In this document: one piece after another, positions 34,120 through 44,043 of the stretch
How the letters are laid out: each line of letters starts with the position of its first letter
How positions within the stretch are numbered: position 1 is the stretch's first letter
NCBI RefSeq assembly: GCF_000143985.1
Contig: NC_014364.1
Span: forward strand, 1,860,001-1,924,000
Length of the DNA: 64,000 bases
Source of the DNA: Sediminispirochaeta smaragdinae DSM 11293
GTDB lineage: Bacteria; Spirochaetota; Spirochaetia; DSM-16054; Sediminispirochaetaceae
Direction: 5' to 3'
Notes under the pieces: generated by a model
Databases searched by the model: none
What the model was told of the DNA's origin: nothing
The model's input: the letters and a program-made list of their open reading frames with translations, nothing else
Program-made: the position numbers and the translations under genes

Positions 34120-37090
34120 GTTTTGTTACGTAATCAAGGGCGGGAAAGATTAACAGCGAAAGCACTGTTCCTATGAGCAGTCCTCCAATTACGGAAGTTG
34201 CGGTATGGGCCTGCAGGGTCGCTTCGGGAGAGCCGTTGAGCATGAGGGGCAGCAGGGCGGTCACGGTTGTCGCCGTGGTGAGAAAGACCGGGCGTAAACG
34301 CCCTCCGGCCATGCGTATCAGCTCTTCCCTATTCCTGCTATGGAGAAAAGAGGCCTTGAGGATGATCGTCGTATTGATGGCGGTTCCAAAAAGAATCAGT
34401 ATTCCTATCCCCGAATTGATATTCAGACTCCTTCCCGTTACGGTAAGAAAGAGAAAACTGCCGCATGCAGAGAGGGGGAGCACGATCATAAGCAACAAGG
34501 GGGCAGAGAATGATTCGAACTGTGCTCCGAGGAAAAGGTACATAAGGACCAAGGCGATTGCAAAGGTTCCGATAATGGCCCGCATACTCTCGGCAAAGCT
34601 GCTTTGATCTAAACGTTCCCTTTTTATCCCTGTTGTGGAGGATTGCCCTGTCTGCACTGTATTGTTGCCGTCCTTTACGAATAAAAGAATGCTTGGCACC
34701 CTGTTATAGCGGTACAGATCGCGCTGCTTTGGCAGACGTTCGAAACGCACCATGTTTCCGAGTTTGACAAAGCCATTCTGTGTCTGTAACGGTATCGCCT
34801 CGACTTGCCTCCTGGATAATCTGTCATATCCCGCTATCTGTACGCGGATATCGATCTCCTCATCCCGAAGCGTTATGGTGCCGACGAGTGAACCTTCGAC
34901 AAGGCCCTTCAATGTCCCGGCAATTGCAGAGGGGGTGATTCCCGAATTTCTGCAAGCCAATTGATCGGGAACCAGGCGCAGTTCGGTGTAGCCCCCGGAT
35001 TCTTCCAGACGAGGATCCGATTCCGGGGCCTCTTGCAGCAATTGGGACCTATAGGCCCGGGCCTCTTGCAGTACGTTTTCCCTTTCCCTGCCTGAAAACC
35101 TCAGACGAATTTCCTTCCCTTTGGAAAGCAGTCGCGAGATAGGATCAGAACTGTCGGGCCAGGAGAGTTTTCCGACAGAAAGTATCGCTGCCTCCCGCTC
35201 TATGTGCGCTTTGAGTATCGCTTCCCTTTGGTAGGTTTGTGGTGCATAAAAGAAAGTGAAGAATATGTCGTTCAAAGATGATTCTTTTTTTGCCCGCTCG
35301 AGAGGGTTATCCGCCTCGTATCCGGTATATGCATAGCCGCCGCTGATTCCTTCGGCCTCTCCTACCGCTTGTAAAAACCTCTCTGCCGCCGCCTCCACCC
35401 CATCAAAGGGGGTATCGGCCGGAAGCGACAGGGAAAGTTGAAGCCTTCCTTCCGGGACGGATGGCATCGTTTCTTTCGGCAGCACTTTAGCGAGGCCGAA
35501 GAGGGCGGCAAAGCTGATGATGATCAGAAGGATTATCATGAAGGGTCTTGCTATGAGGGCGTGCAGGAGCTTTCCGTATACGCTTTCCGCACGGTCAAAG
35601 ATTTTTTTTGAGGATGATTCTTTTGTCTTCGGGGAAATCAGCACATAAAGGGCTGGTGTCAGGCTCATTGAAACCAGAAACGAGAAGATAAGAAGAAGCG
35701 AGATCGTGATTGCCAATTCCCGAAAAAGTATACCGATGATGCCGGGTACAAAAACAATCGGCAAAAAAACAAGGAGGGTCGTCATGGTTGAACCAAATGT
35801 AGAGGAACCCATTTCAAGGACCCCTTCTGCAATAGCGGCGTGATCGCGCCGACCCTGGATTCTTTCAAGTACAACAATACTGTTGTCCACAATCATACCG
35901 ATACCGATGGCGATTCCCGTGAGTGACATCACATTCAGTGAAAGACCGAAAAGATACTGAAAAAAGAAAATGGGAATGATTGCCGCAGGTAAGGATGATA
36001 AGAGTATCACGGCCGAAGAGAGCGACCGTAGAAAAATCACCATGACGAGAAAGGCCGCAGCACTGCCAAGTATCAGCGAAATGGCAAGCTCCCTGAAGGC
36101 TGACCGAATTCTCTCCGCACCATCTTCCAGAAAAATGATTTCGATATCGTTTGCATAGTTTCGTCGAATATCCGTAAGTTCCCGGCGTAAGGTCCTTGAT
36201 GCATTCAGGGTCCCTTCTTCCGGACTTGGCCAAAGAAAGGCACCTACGCAGGGCTCGCCATTATAGGAAAAAAAGGAGGTCCGCTCTGCGTGGCCCAGCC
36301 GCACCTCGGCTATCTCTCCTAATGAGAGAAAGCTTCCGCTTTCGACCGGAACCGCTATGCGTTGTAAGGCAGAAAGATCGACGGTATCGGTGCTTGCCTT
36401 GATCAGGTGTTCTTTCCCTCCCTCGTTTACTTTGCCGATGGGTAATTCAAAGACCGATGATGCAAGCAGAGATGGAACCTCGTTCAGCGCAAGCCCTGCT
36501 GCCGTACAGGTGTCGGGATCGAGCAGGACCTTAACCTCAGGGGAGGTAATACCACGCAGGCGTACCGTGCCAATGCCCTCGACCTGCATGAGACGCGTTT
36601 TCAGGTCGTATCGTATGGTCCTGTCGAGCTCCTGGATCGAAGTACCCTCTTTGGGGCGCAAAACTAAAATGAATAGTGCCTCGTTTTCCCCACGTTCGGT
36701 GAATACCAGGGGCTTTTCGATACCATGGGGAAGGTATGGATATGCCGAATCAATCTTTTCCCGCACCTCAAGGGCCGCTTTATAGCTATCGGTTCCCCAT
36801 GAAAATCTCAGCAGGATGGAGCTGATCCCCTGGCGACTGAGGGACTCGAGTTCCTTGACCCCGGATACCCCGGAAAGGACATTCTCAAGGGGAACGGTGA
36901 CCTGCCGCTCTATCTCCTCTGCCGAGATATTTTCGAATTCGCAGACAACTCTTACCTCAGGGAAGAGAATCGTCGGCAGATACTCGCCCTTAAGGCGGGG
37001 AAAGGAGACGACTCCGAAGAGTATCAGGGCGAGATAGAGCATGAGGGTCGACAGGGGGTGATCGAGGAACCAACGCAAAAACGATTTCAC
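34106..37090 (-). CDS. RND-family efflux permease subunit 1
   Basis: The protein has 994 residues starting at a GTG that overlaps the stop of the Ig-like lipoprotein (GTGA). The frame is open to 37180, but that part is a shadow of the upstream gene. HAE1-type features include FPEVRVVCEFENISAEEIER, the helix-4 motif GIAIGIGMIVDNSIVVLERI and a second-half ILFGTAINTTIIL. It probably pairs with the next RND gene. Confidence 0.92.
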   Translation of the reverse strand: MKSFLRWFLDHPLSTLMLYLALILFGVVSFPRLKGEYLPTILFPEVRVVCEFENISAEEIERQVTVPLENVLSGVSGVKELESLSRQGISSILLRFSWGTDSYKAALEVREKIDSAYPYLPHGIEKPLVFTERGENEALFILVLRPKEGTSIQELDRTIRYDLKTRLMQVEGIGTVRLRGITSPEVKVLLDPDTCTAAGLALNEVPSLLASSVFELPIGKVNEGGKEHLIKASTDTVDLSALQRIAVPVESGSFLSLGEIAEVRLGHAERTSFFSYNGEPCVGAFLWPSPEEGTLNASRTLRRELTDIRRNYANDIEIIFLEDGAERIRSAFRELAISLILGSAAAFLVMVIFLRSLSSAVILLSSLPAAIIPIFFFQYLFGLSLNVMSLTGIAIGIGMIVDNSIVVLERIQGRRDHAAIAEGVLEMGSSTFGSTMTTLLVFLPIVFVPGIIGILFRELAITISLLLIFSFLVSMSLTPALYVLISPKTKESSSKKIFDRAESVYGKLLHALIARPFMIILLIIISFAALFGLAKVLPKETMPSVPEGRLQLSLSLPADTPFDGVEAAAERFLQAVGEAEGISGGYAYTGYEADNPLERAKKESSLNDIFFTFFYAPQTYQREAILKAHIEREAAILSVGKLSWPDSSDPISRLLSKGKEIRLRFSGRERENVLQEARAYRSQLLQEAPESDPRLEESGGYTELRLVPDQLACRNSGITPSAIAGTLKGLVEGSLVGTITLRDEEIDIRVQIAGYDRLSRRQVEAIPLQTQNGFVKLGNMVRFERLPKQRDLYRYNRVPSILLFVKDGNNTVQTGQSSTTGIKRERLDQSSFAESMRAIIGTFAIALVLMYLFLGAQFESFSAPLLLMIVLPLSACGSFLFLTVTGRSLNINSGIGILILFGTAINTTIILKASFLHSRNREELIRMAGGRLRPVFLTTATTVTALLPLMLNGSPEATLQAHTATSVIGGLLIGTVLSLLIFPALDYVTKHGNR

Positions 37091-38505
37091 GGCGGCAGCA
37101 CCTGCAAGGTAAGAAGGTAGTCGTCTTCCAGGTAGTTGTCGTAGCTGTCGCACAGGGAAGCTTCTATCCTGATTGTACAAATCGACGAGATGCCGGAAGC
37201 CATCTCAATAGAAGCGTCGACGTGAACGACCGACTCTGTAGCTCCGACATCGATGCTGTAGGAGGTGAAATCGAGGGATTGAAAGGCGGAAGAGGAGAGT
37301 GAGAATGCATCCATAAAAGATGAGGTGTCGACGACCGCCCCCTGGGCATGGTGCAGGTAGACATCGAAACGGGCACGGTCGCTATCGCTGATGGTAAGTA
37401 TATCGTTGAGGTGCAATTCTACCGGTACGGGACTTGCCGTATCATTGATGAAGATGATCCTTGAAAGGCTTAAGGGGAGGCTGTGGGGCCCGTCGACGAG
37501 AAAACGATAGGTTGAATCGACGATGTTCAACTCATAGAGTTTGCCGTATTCCAGCTCCTCGTCGAAGATGATATGAAGAGTCGTATTATCAGAATTCCAC
37601 GTATCATCATATGATATTGAAGGATTAACCGTGATGATGTCCCGCTTTTCATCCTCGGGGACCGCTGCGCTAAAGGTAACGAGAAGCTCATCCGCTTTTT
37701 CAATTCCCGTTGTATAGGCCGTATCTGCTATATCGTGAAGGAAAAATCCTCCGCTGATATCCTCAACCGATGAAATTTCATAGGTTCCCTTATCCCCGGC
37801 GGTAAAGCGAAAGAATGTTTCTTTTGTCATTTGATTTCCCGCCAGATCTCGGACTCCCTTTGAAATTTGTACCTCGTACTCTTCTCCCCTTTCATAGGGA
37901 ACCAGGGGCGTAAAGGTTGCGCTTCGCTTGTCCGGGGACCATGATATGGTTCCCATGACTTCCGGCGAGATGGAGAAGTTGTCGATAAAACTGATCTCAT
38001 CGATTCCTTCGCTGAATTCGATAAGAATAGCCGCATAGGGATCGGAAACAAGATCGCCTGCCTGGGGACTTGTTCCTGTTACAAAGGGAGGATCGATTTC
38101 TTCTCCGGTAAAAAACTGATGATTGACCTCATGCAGCAGGGAATTGCCGTAATCATCTTCCGCCTCGGTGGTGACGGTGACGGTATAGACATGGTTGGAG
38201 GTAATGCCGAGATAGGGAGTAAAGATGAGCCTGTCGGAAGCCCAGCTGAAGCTTCCCTCCAGTTGCTGATCATCCTGTGAGAATATGCAGGCAGCCTCTG
38301 TTTTCGGTCGGTCCATGGACGCAGAAAACCAGATGCTTATCCCCTGTACATCTGAGGGATCGGCATACCCTTCCGCCGGCGTTATAGAGCGCACCTCAGG
38401 GGCATCCATATGAAGGTAGTCGTCGATCATATGGCAGCCCGGGATAAGCAATGGAACGAGCACTGCAATGATAATTGCGGGAACCGGAAACGAGATGGCT
38501 TTCAT
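37087..38505 (-). CDS. lipoprotein with SbsA-type Ig-like (Big_5) repeats, copy 2
   Basis: The protein has 472 residues. The lipoprotein signal ends in IPGC. At least three Ig-like units follow, each opening with a phrase like VRSITPAEGYADPSDVQGISIWFS, SPQAGDLVSDPYAAILIEFS and ending EYEVQISKGVRDLAGN, the SbsA Ig-like pattern. It is presumably an extended structure tethered to the membrane. It is joined by ATGA to its sister lipoprotein and by GTGA to the RND gene, which is unusual for an efflux operon. Confidence 0.78.
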   Translation of the reverse strand: MKAISFPVPAIIIAVLVPLLIPGCHMIDDYLHMDAPEVRSITPAEGYADPSDVQGISIWFSASMDRPKTEAACIFSQDDQQLEGSFSWASDRLIFTPYLGITSNHVYTVTVTTEAEDDYGNSLLHEVNHQFFTGEEIDPPFVTGTSPQAGDLVSDPYAAILIEFSEGIDEISFIDNFSISPEVMGTISWSPDKRSATFTPLVPYERGEEYEVQISKGVRDLAGNQMTKETFFRFTAGDKGTYEISSVEDISGGFFLHDIADTAYTTGIEKADELLVTFSAAVPEDEKRDIITVNPSISYDDTWNSDNTTLHIIFDEELEYGKLYELNIVDSTYRFLVDGPHSLPLSLSRIIFINDTASPVPVELHLNDILTISDSDRARFDVYLHHAQGAVVDTSSFMDAFSLSSSAFQSLDFTSYSIDVGATESVVHVDASIEMASGISSICTIRIEASLCDSYDNYLEDDYLLTLQVLPP

Positions 38506-39986
38506 GGCTTTGGCACCACCAGAAGCTGTTCGATGCTTTGCGAAAGGAAACTCCCTTCGTTATTGGCTATTCCCGATGATCCACCGGCAATGGTCATGAG
38601 ATAGTAGTGTTCGCTGCTACTGGAAGAGCGGAAATTGGTATAGGTGGCGGTGAGGGTATAATCATCCTGCCAGGAGTATGCAGCGGGAGAGGGACTGCCG
38701 GATGAGGAGAAAATTTCGGCTATGGATATCTTTTCCTGCACGGCCGCTTTTTCTTCCACCTGCGCAAAGGGGCGGGAAAAGCGGAAGCGGAAGGTGTAGT
38801 CGAATGGAGAAGGCTCGGAGCTCCCGATACTCTGGGCCTGGCTGCTTGAGTATGAAGTGAGGCTGAAGGAGTTACCAGGGGCCACCCCCTCTATGGCTGA
38901 GAGTTCGAGAAGGGGAATATTGGGAGTAAATGTTTTCTTGACATCGATCCCCATGGGAATCTGATGTTTGTCTGTAACCTCTGCCTCTATTTCCAGCAGA
39001 TATTCCTGGCTCATGGTGTATCCCTGTTCGGGAATGAAAACCAAGGCGTTGCGATCGGGATACGCTGCAGAAGGATCTGCGATCCAGAATGTGGTTCCGG
39101 GGCAATTGGGGGAGATGGAAAATCCCTCTTCCACCGAATCCTGGTCCATGGTCTCGGAAAATCCTATCCTGATTGCATCGTGGTAACGAAGGTCGTTGAG
39201 ATCTTCGCTGAGAACGGCAAAAGGGGTGGCAGCTGCCCAGCTATTTTCTGCAACGCTTACATAGAGAATGGTGGGGGCATCGTCGTCATCGTCGACAAAA
39301 AAACTGAACTGGCTTTCCGCTGGATAGGGTACCCCCCTGCTGTCTATAAGATCTTCATCGATGGTGATGTGATACAAGGTGAGGTTTTCCCATTCATCCT
39401 CGGGAAAGATCAGAAGCAGCGTATCATCCTCTTGCCAGCTATGCCGATAGGCTATGGATGGAGTGATGTCCAGCCCCTCGGCCACACTTGTATCATCCAT
39501 TGGGACGGAAAAACGAAAGGAAAGCTGGCTTTCTCCCGAAATAGTCGATCCGGGTGCAGGAATCATCTCTGTGATTGCAGGGACAGATCCCTCCTCTGCG
39601 GCATAAAAAAAGACAATCGTCTTACTGACCGTATATGTCCTTCCCTTATCATCCAGGAACCTTCCTGAAAAAACGAGACTGTAGCGCCTGCCCGGAATAA
39701 AACCTTCATCTGGAAGAAAGGAGACATTTCTTTTCTCCCAGCTATATCGCCCCTCGAGTTTCCCTTCAAAATCGGAGACGGAGAATATATCCTCAACGCT
39801 GTATTTGTCTACCCCGAAATCAAAGGAAATGGTGGGGAACTGACCCTCGGGAAGCAGGTCGTATGAACCTGAGGGAACGTATTCGATCTCATCATAATCG
39901 GGGAAAAAAAAGAGGTTGCAGGCCAATAGACCTCCCGACAGATAGATCAATAAGCAGGCTGGTAATAGGTGCCGGAGTCTCTTCAT
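38502..39986 (-). CDS. lipoprotein with SbsA-type Ig-like (Big_5) repeats, copy 1
   Basis: The protein has 494 residues with the lipobox LLAC. Ig-like units include ITEMIPAPGSTISGESQLSFRFS, then YRHSWQEDDTLLLIFPEDEW and a unit with IRIGFSETMDQDSVEEGFSI. It is related in architecture to the next gene (37087-38505), so the pair arose by duplication or by assembly from the same module. It starts at ATGA on the adaptor stop. The function is unknown; it may be a structural or docking part of the pump. Confidence 0.78.
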   Translation of the reverse strand: MKRLRHLLPACLLIYLSGGLLACNLFFFPDYDEIEYVPSGSYDLLPEGQFPTISFDFGVDKYSVEDIFSVSDFEGKLEGRYSWEKRNVSFLPDEGFIPGRRYSLVFSGRFLDDKGRTYTVSKTIVFFYAAEEGSVPAITEMIPAPGSTISGESQLSFRFSVPMDDTSVAEGLDITPSIAYRHSWQEDDTLLLIFPEDEWENLTLYHITIDEDLIDSRGVPYPAESQFSFFVDDDDDAPTILYVSVAENSWAAATPFAVLSEDLNDLRYHDAIRIGFSETMDQDSVEEGFSISPNCPGTTFWIADPSAAYPDRNALVFIPEQGYTMSQEYLLEIEAEVTDKHQIPMGIDVKKTFTPNIPLLELSAIEGVAPGNSFSLTSYSSSQAQSIGSSEPSPFDYTFRFRFSRPFAQVEEKAAVQEKISIAEIFSSSGSPSPAAYSWQDDYTLTATYTNFRSSSSSEHYYLMTIAGGSSGIANNEGSFLSQSIEQLLVVPKP

Positions 39987-41335
39987 GGCAGAATCTCCAC
40001 CTCCATGCCGTCCGAGAAATCGGCCCCGGGAGTGACTGCGACGATATCCCCCTGGCTTATTCCCGACGAAATAACGGCCCTATCATCTTCCTCTTTCGCT
40101 ACCTCTATTTGGGTTTTAAACAGTCTCGAATTTCTGACCAGAAAAAGATACGTCCCCGTTTCCTCCTTGATGAGGGCCGAGACTGGTACGACAAGAGCGC
40201 TGTACGGTTCCCCTGTTTCGATGGTCAGACGAACGAACATGCCCGGTCGAAGGGACGAGACATCGTCGAGACGAATTTTTGCTGCCGTTGTTCTGCTTTC
40301 GGCGTTTGTATAGGGGGCGATGAAGTACAGTGTTCCCGTATAACACCTGTCGGATAGATCGCTACGAATTTCCACCCTTTGTCCCTTTTGTATAAGGCGG
40401 GTCTCCTGTTCCGGAATTTCCGCCTGAACAATGAGAGCGTTTTGTGAAAAGATGGTGAACAGGGGAGTCTCGGTGCTTGCTTTCTCTCCGAGGTAAATAT
40501 TCTTTGCAGCGATAACCCCTTGTATGGGGGCGCGTATTTCCGAGCGGGATATAAGGAGGTTTACACTTTGAAGATTTGACCTGGCCGCATGCAGACGGGC
40601 CTCGGCAACGGTAAGCTCGGCCTGAAGGGTCCTGGTATTTACTTCGATCAAGACCTTGATCCGCTCCTCTTCCTCCTGCGGAACACTCAAGCCTGCTTGT
40701 GTAATATCGATGTCTCGAAAACCGATATTCTGGATGGCCAGCTCTCCTTCGGCCGTAAAAAGCTCGGTTTCCGCACTCTTTTTCTGAACCAGGAGGCTTT
40801 GGAGTTCTTCGGCCGTCACTCCTTCAATCTCAAAAAGCTGCTTCTTGTTCTCATAATTCCTGCTGACCTGTTCCAGCTCGGCCTTCAGTTGCTCGATCTT
40901 CGCTTCGGCATTTTTTATCGAGATGAATTTCGCCTCTATTTGTTTCTTTCCGTCTTCCAGCTGTTGCCTTGCCAACTCAACCGCTGCCTCTGCCGATACG
41001 ATTTCTGCTTCCGCCTCGCTTTGCTTGATATCCAGCTCTTCAGTATCGATAAGCGCCAAAAGCTCACCCTTTGTAACACGATCTCCCTCATCAACCAACA
41101 AACGGACCACCGTCCCTTCCACCAGAGAGGAAACATCGGCCTTATCAAGGTAGGAAACGGTGCCGAACGAGGAAAATTCCGATCGGATCGTTTCCTCGTT
41201 AACCTCTGCAACCGATACCCGTTCAGTGACCTCCTCGTCGATTACTGTCGCCCTATCGGATGATTGCCGGGAACAAGAGGAGAGAACCAGGAGCAAAGCC
41301 GCGGCGGAAAGGGTGAAAAAACGGTTTAGGTTCAT
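39983..41335 (-). CDS. RND efflux periplasmic adaptor (membrane-fusion) lipoprotein
   Basis: The protein has 450 residues with the lipobox LSSC at ~19-22. A biotinyl-lipoyl-like half-motif (VEGTVVRLLVDEGDRVTKGELLALID) is followed by a long coiled-coil hairpin (residues ~100-230). The second lipoyl half (IRAPIQGVIAAKNIYLGEKA) follows, then the beta-barrel and membrane-proximal domains (GQRVEIRSDL, LRPGMFVRLTIETGEP). It joins the RND pump to TolC. It is coupled by ATGA to both neighbours. Confidence 0.92.
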   Translation of the reverse strand: MNLNRFFTLSAAALLLVLSSCSRQSSDRATVIDEEVTERVSVAEVNEETIRSEFSSFGTVSYLDKADVSSLVEGTVVRLLVDEGDRVTKGELLALIDTEELDIKQSEAEAEIVSAEAAVELARQQLEDGKKQIEAKFISIKNAEAKIEQLKAELEQVSRNYENKKQLFEIEGVTAEELQSLLVQKKSAETELFTAEGELAIQNIGFRDIDITQAGLSVPQEEEERIKVLIEVNTRTLQAELTVAEARLHAARSNLQSVNLLISRSEIRAPIQGVIAAKNIYLGEKASTETPLFTIFSQNALIVQAEIPEQETRLIQKGQRVEIRSDLSDRCYTGTLYFIAPYTNAESRTTAAKIRLDDVSSLRPGMFVRLTIETGEPYSALVVPVSALIKEETGTYLFLVRNSRLFKTQIEVAKEEDDRAVISSGISQGDIVAVTPGADFSDGMEVEILP

Positions 41336-42726
41336 ACAATAATCTCTTTTACCGTCTCTGCTATGCCCCTTACGCCGCAGGACTGAAGGAATGTCGCTTC
41401 CGAATTGTAGAGATCGACGAAACTTTCGATGAGCTTTGCCTCCTGTTGTGTAAGGGATACCTGCTCCTCGATAAGGTCGATTCGTGTTGCCTCTCCCAAT
41501 TCAACCTCCTTTTGCAGGATGGAAATTTCTCTGCGGGAGATTTCCATCCGCCTTTGTGTGAGGGAGATCGTATTCATCTGATGATCGATATCGGTAAGGG
41601 CCTCTTCGATGTCGAATCGAAGATTTCGCTGGCGATCTTCGTAGGAAGAATAGCCTTTAGCCAGCTGCAGGGAGGCTTCACGCCCTGATATGAAGCCCTG
41701 CAGATTATCGAAAAGCTGAACGGAGGAGCTGTTTCCTATAGATCGTTCCTGTGGATTTGTCTTTCCCGCGCTCACATCTGTTTTGAACGGAAAAGCCGGA
41801 AGGTTGAAGGTAAAAACCATGCCGAGACTGTAACCGAATTCGGAAAGAGGAAGCTCTTCCCCCGACATTGAAAGCTCCAGTTCCGCATTGATTGATGGAA
41901 TCCATGATCGTCTTGTCTGATCTCTTGTCGTCCTTGCATTTTCAAGCTGGATGAGCAGTTTTTGCAGGTCGCTGTTTTGATAGAGCGCAAGGCTTGCATA
42001 TCGCTCGATCTCCTTTTCAAGATTTTTCCCCACAAGAAGAAAACCGTGGTAGTCGGGGTTTATCCTTCCCCTGATAGAGGGCAGGCTGTCCGGAGGAATT
42101 TCCAGGATTCTCGACAATTGAAAGATGTAACGCTTTTCATCCTGCCGGGTTGAGGCAAGGGAGAGGTCGATTTCTCCCAGCTGGGCCTCCATCTCAAGCA
42201 GATCAAGCTCGGTAATCATGCCGAGGCGATGCTCCTGCCGTGCAATGGTTATTTGTTTGAGGACGATCTCTCTTGTTGCCGATTGTATCTCCAGAATCCT
42301 CTTGTTTTTCAAGAGATTTGTGCAGATGGTGATTACCTGCAGGGCCAGCTGTTCTTTTATCTCATCGGTTTCTATGTCGCTAAGATAGAGCTGCGACCTC
42401 AGGTTCCTATACTGATAGGCGAGCTGCCCACCGTCGTAGAGCAGCTGATCGACGGAAAATGTCGCCTTTTTGATACGGGAATCCGCACTGTCGTAGCTTA
42501 CCGAATCACTTTGGGAGTAATCGATTCCGAGACTTGGGAGAAAGTTCCTTTTCTGTATTGCAATCTTTGCCCTGGCAATTTCCCTGTCGATACTCCGGTA
42601 GTTGATCTCGTCACTTCGGGACAGGGCAAGCTCTATGGCTTCGTGGGGTGATATCGACGCTACTTCCTGGGCACAGAGCACGGGTGTCTGGAACATGCTG
42701 AAAAGAAGGGCCGCGAACACGATCAT
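41332..42726 (-). CDS. TolC-family outer-membrane efflux protein
   Basis: The protein has 464 residues. The signal peptide is MIVFAALLFSMFQTPVLCAQ. Repeated coiled-coil helical halves (ISPHEAIELALSRSDEINYR, LEMEAQLGEIDLSLASTRQD, then VELGEATRIDLIEEQVSLTQ) match the outer-membrane efflux protein family. It forms the outer-membrane exit duct for the RND pump. It overlaps the neighbours by ATGA at both ends. Confidence 0.9.
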   Translation of the reverse strand: MIVFAALLFSMFQTPVLCAQEVASISPHEAIELALSRSDEINYRSIDREIARAKIAIQKRNFLPSLGIDYSQSDSVSYDSADSRIKKATFSVDQLLYDGGQLAYQYRNLRSQLYLSDIETDEIKEQLALQVITICTNLLKNKRILEIQSATREIVLKQITIARQEHRLGMITELDLLEMEAQLGEIDLSLASTRQDEKRYIFQLSRILEIPPDSLPSIRGRINPDYHGFLLVGKNLEKEIERYASLALYQNSDLQKLLIQLENARTTRDQTRRSWIPSINAELELSMSGEELPLSEFGYSLGMVFTFNLPAFPFKTDVSAGKTNPQERSIGNSSSVQLFDNLQGFISGREASLQLAKGYSSYEDRQRNLRFDIEEALTDIDHQMNTISLTQRRMEISRREISILQKEVELGEATRIDLIEEQVSLTQQEAKLIESFVDLYNSEATFLQSCGVRGIAETVKEIIV

Positions 42727-43184
42727 CGCACTACCGTTTTTACGCCTTTCCTTACGATTCGGTACAGATAGGAGGCTGATTCGATGGTATGTTCGGTCTC
42801 CTCGGAAAAGAAGTAGCGCCGCACGACTTTGCCGTTTGCCTGGTCCGTGAGTTGACAGCCGAGGGATACGGCATGGATTTTACGAAAATCCTTGACGATA
42901 TCTCTTTGGTCGATCCTCAGATCCAAACGATATAGGGCTTCTTCTTCCTGCAGTGTATAGCGAGTTCCCAGTTCCATCAGCATTGCATCACGGGCCGTCT
43001 TTTCGGCCGGAGGCTTCTCTCCGGAAAACGAGAGTGCTATGGTTCCGGGATAGACGGTTACCTCTTCTTCGATAGGTGAGATTTTTTGAAGCTTCGAAAT
43101 CGAGGAGGGATTGAACAGGGTGCTGCAGCCGCCGAAAAGCGGAAGCAGGAAAAAAAGAAGCAGGTATCGCGTTTTTGATTTCAT
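42723..43184 (-). CDS. small lipoprotein of the efflux operon
   Basis: The protein has 153 residues with the lipobox FGGC at ~17-20. The mature part is a small alpha/beta fold (KISPIEEEVTVYPGTIALSF, YRLDLRIDQRDIVKDF, VSLGCQLTDQANGKVVRRYF) reminiscent of TolB/CsgG-like N-terminal or DUF799/LPP20-type lipoproteins. I do not assign a family. It is coupled by ATGA to the TolC gene, so it may help place or seal the outer-membrane duct. Confidence 0.6.
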   Translation of the reverse strand: MKSKTRYLLLFFLLPLFGGCSTLFNPSSISKLQKISPIEEEVTVYPGTIALSFSGEKPPAEKTARDAMLMELGTRYTLQEEEALYRLDLRIDQRDIVKDFRKIHAVSLGCQLTDQANGKVVRRYFFSEETEHTIESASYLYRIVRKGVKTVVR

Positions 43185-43864
43185 TCGGTTTCCCCCGATT
43201 CGAGCGTTTTTATGATGGTATCGAGTGCAGGACGAAGCGAACTCTCAGGCCCCGTAAAATCAGCGGCCTTTTTGAATTGTCGCAGACTCGGTTCCCATAG
43301 GCCGAGACTCCGATAGAGCTCTCCCGTCTCTATATAGAGTTCCACCCCCCTTTGCAGGGAGGCCTCGGCACGGCTATAAGCCGTTAAGGCCTTATCGATG
43401 TGGCCGTCAGCCCGGTACGCCTTTGCCAGCAGAAACTGCAGTTCGTAATCCTCCGACGAAAGGGCCAGGGACTTCTGCACATACTCGATGGCTTTTTGCG
43501 GGTTGCCTGCGGCAAGATAACTTCGACAGAGCCATTTTACCGCATCGATGTGTTCGGGCCGCTTTTCGGCCACCTCTTCAAGGTAGGATATGGCCTCATC
43601 GGTTTCTCCAAGAAAAAAACAGCTTTTTCCGAGCATGACACTGTTCTGAAAAAAATGAGGGTAGTCATGATGAACAGATACGAAGATATCCCGGGCGGCG
43701 CGGTAGTCGCCGTTTTGATACTGCCGTTTTCCCTCGACATAACGCGTAGCTGCCTGTTCAGAAGGAACGGAAGGCGAACATGATGAGAAAAACAATAAGA
43801 GGAATCCGCATATACACAGGTACATTGCGGTTGATATAACCGAAAAACGACTTCTTCTTTTCAA
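43181..43864 (-). CDS. TPR-repeat lipoprotein, first gene of the efflux operon
   Basis: The protein has 227 residues from a TTG at 43864; an internal ATG at 43825 is possible. A hydrophobic signal ends in the lipobox FSSC. About four TPR units follow (GKRQYQNGDYRAARDIFVSV, GKSCFFLGETDEAISYLEEV, LCRSYLAAGNPQKAIEYVQ, AKAYRADGHIDKALTAYSRA). It starts the eight-gene chain of overlaps, behind a good promoter. Confidence 0.8.
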   Translation of the reverse strand: MKRRSRFSVISTAMYLCICGFLLLFFSSCSPSVPSEQAATRYVEGKRQYQNGDYRAARDIFVSVHHDYPHFFQNSVMLGKSCFFLGETDEAISYLEEVAEKRPEHIDAVKWLCRSYLAAGNPQKAIEYVQKSLALSSEDYELQFLLAKAYRADGHIDKALTAYSRAEASLQRGVELYIETGELYRSLGLWEPSLRQFKKAADFTGPESSLRPALDTIIKTLESGETE

Positions 43865-43907
43865 AACATTCTCAAAAAAACATTAACGCTTCAAAATTAT
43901 GAGTTGC

Positions 43908-43936
43908 AGTATATAATGATGAAATTTCGGCGTCAA
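43908..43936 (-). promoter_or_regulatory. promoter of the RND efflux operon
   Basis: On the minus strand TTGACG (43936-43931), a 17-nt spacer and TATACT (43913-43908). Confidence 0.7.
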
Positions 43937-43955
43937 GCGAAAGGGTGAAAAAGTT

Positions 43956-43985
43956 TTGACAGAAAAAATGTGTTACTACTATAAT
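43956..43985 (+). promoter_or_regulatory. promoter of the giant exported protein gene
   Basis: TTGACA (43956-43961), an 18-nt spacer and TATAAT (43980-43985) form a consensus promoter ~60 bases upstream of the ATG at 44044. It is back to back with the efflux-operon promoter. Confidence 0.75.
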
Positions 43986-44043
43986 AGGATTGAATAAAAT
44001 GGTCATGAAAAAGCGTGTATATAGATAAAGGTGGTATTCTATT

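Noticed and set aside
31267-37090. Loss of the AcrB helix-10 lysine in both RND subunits as a defect
   Set aside because: Motifs such as VNN or IN at this place are common in HAE1-type RND proteins, so this is ordinary variation.
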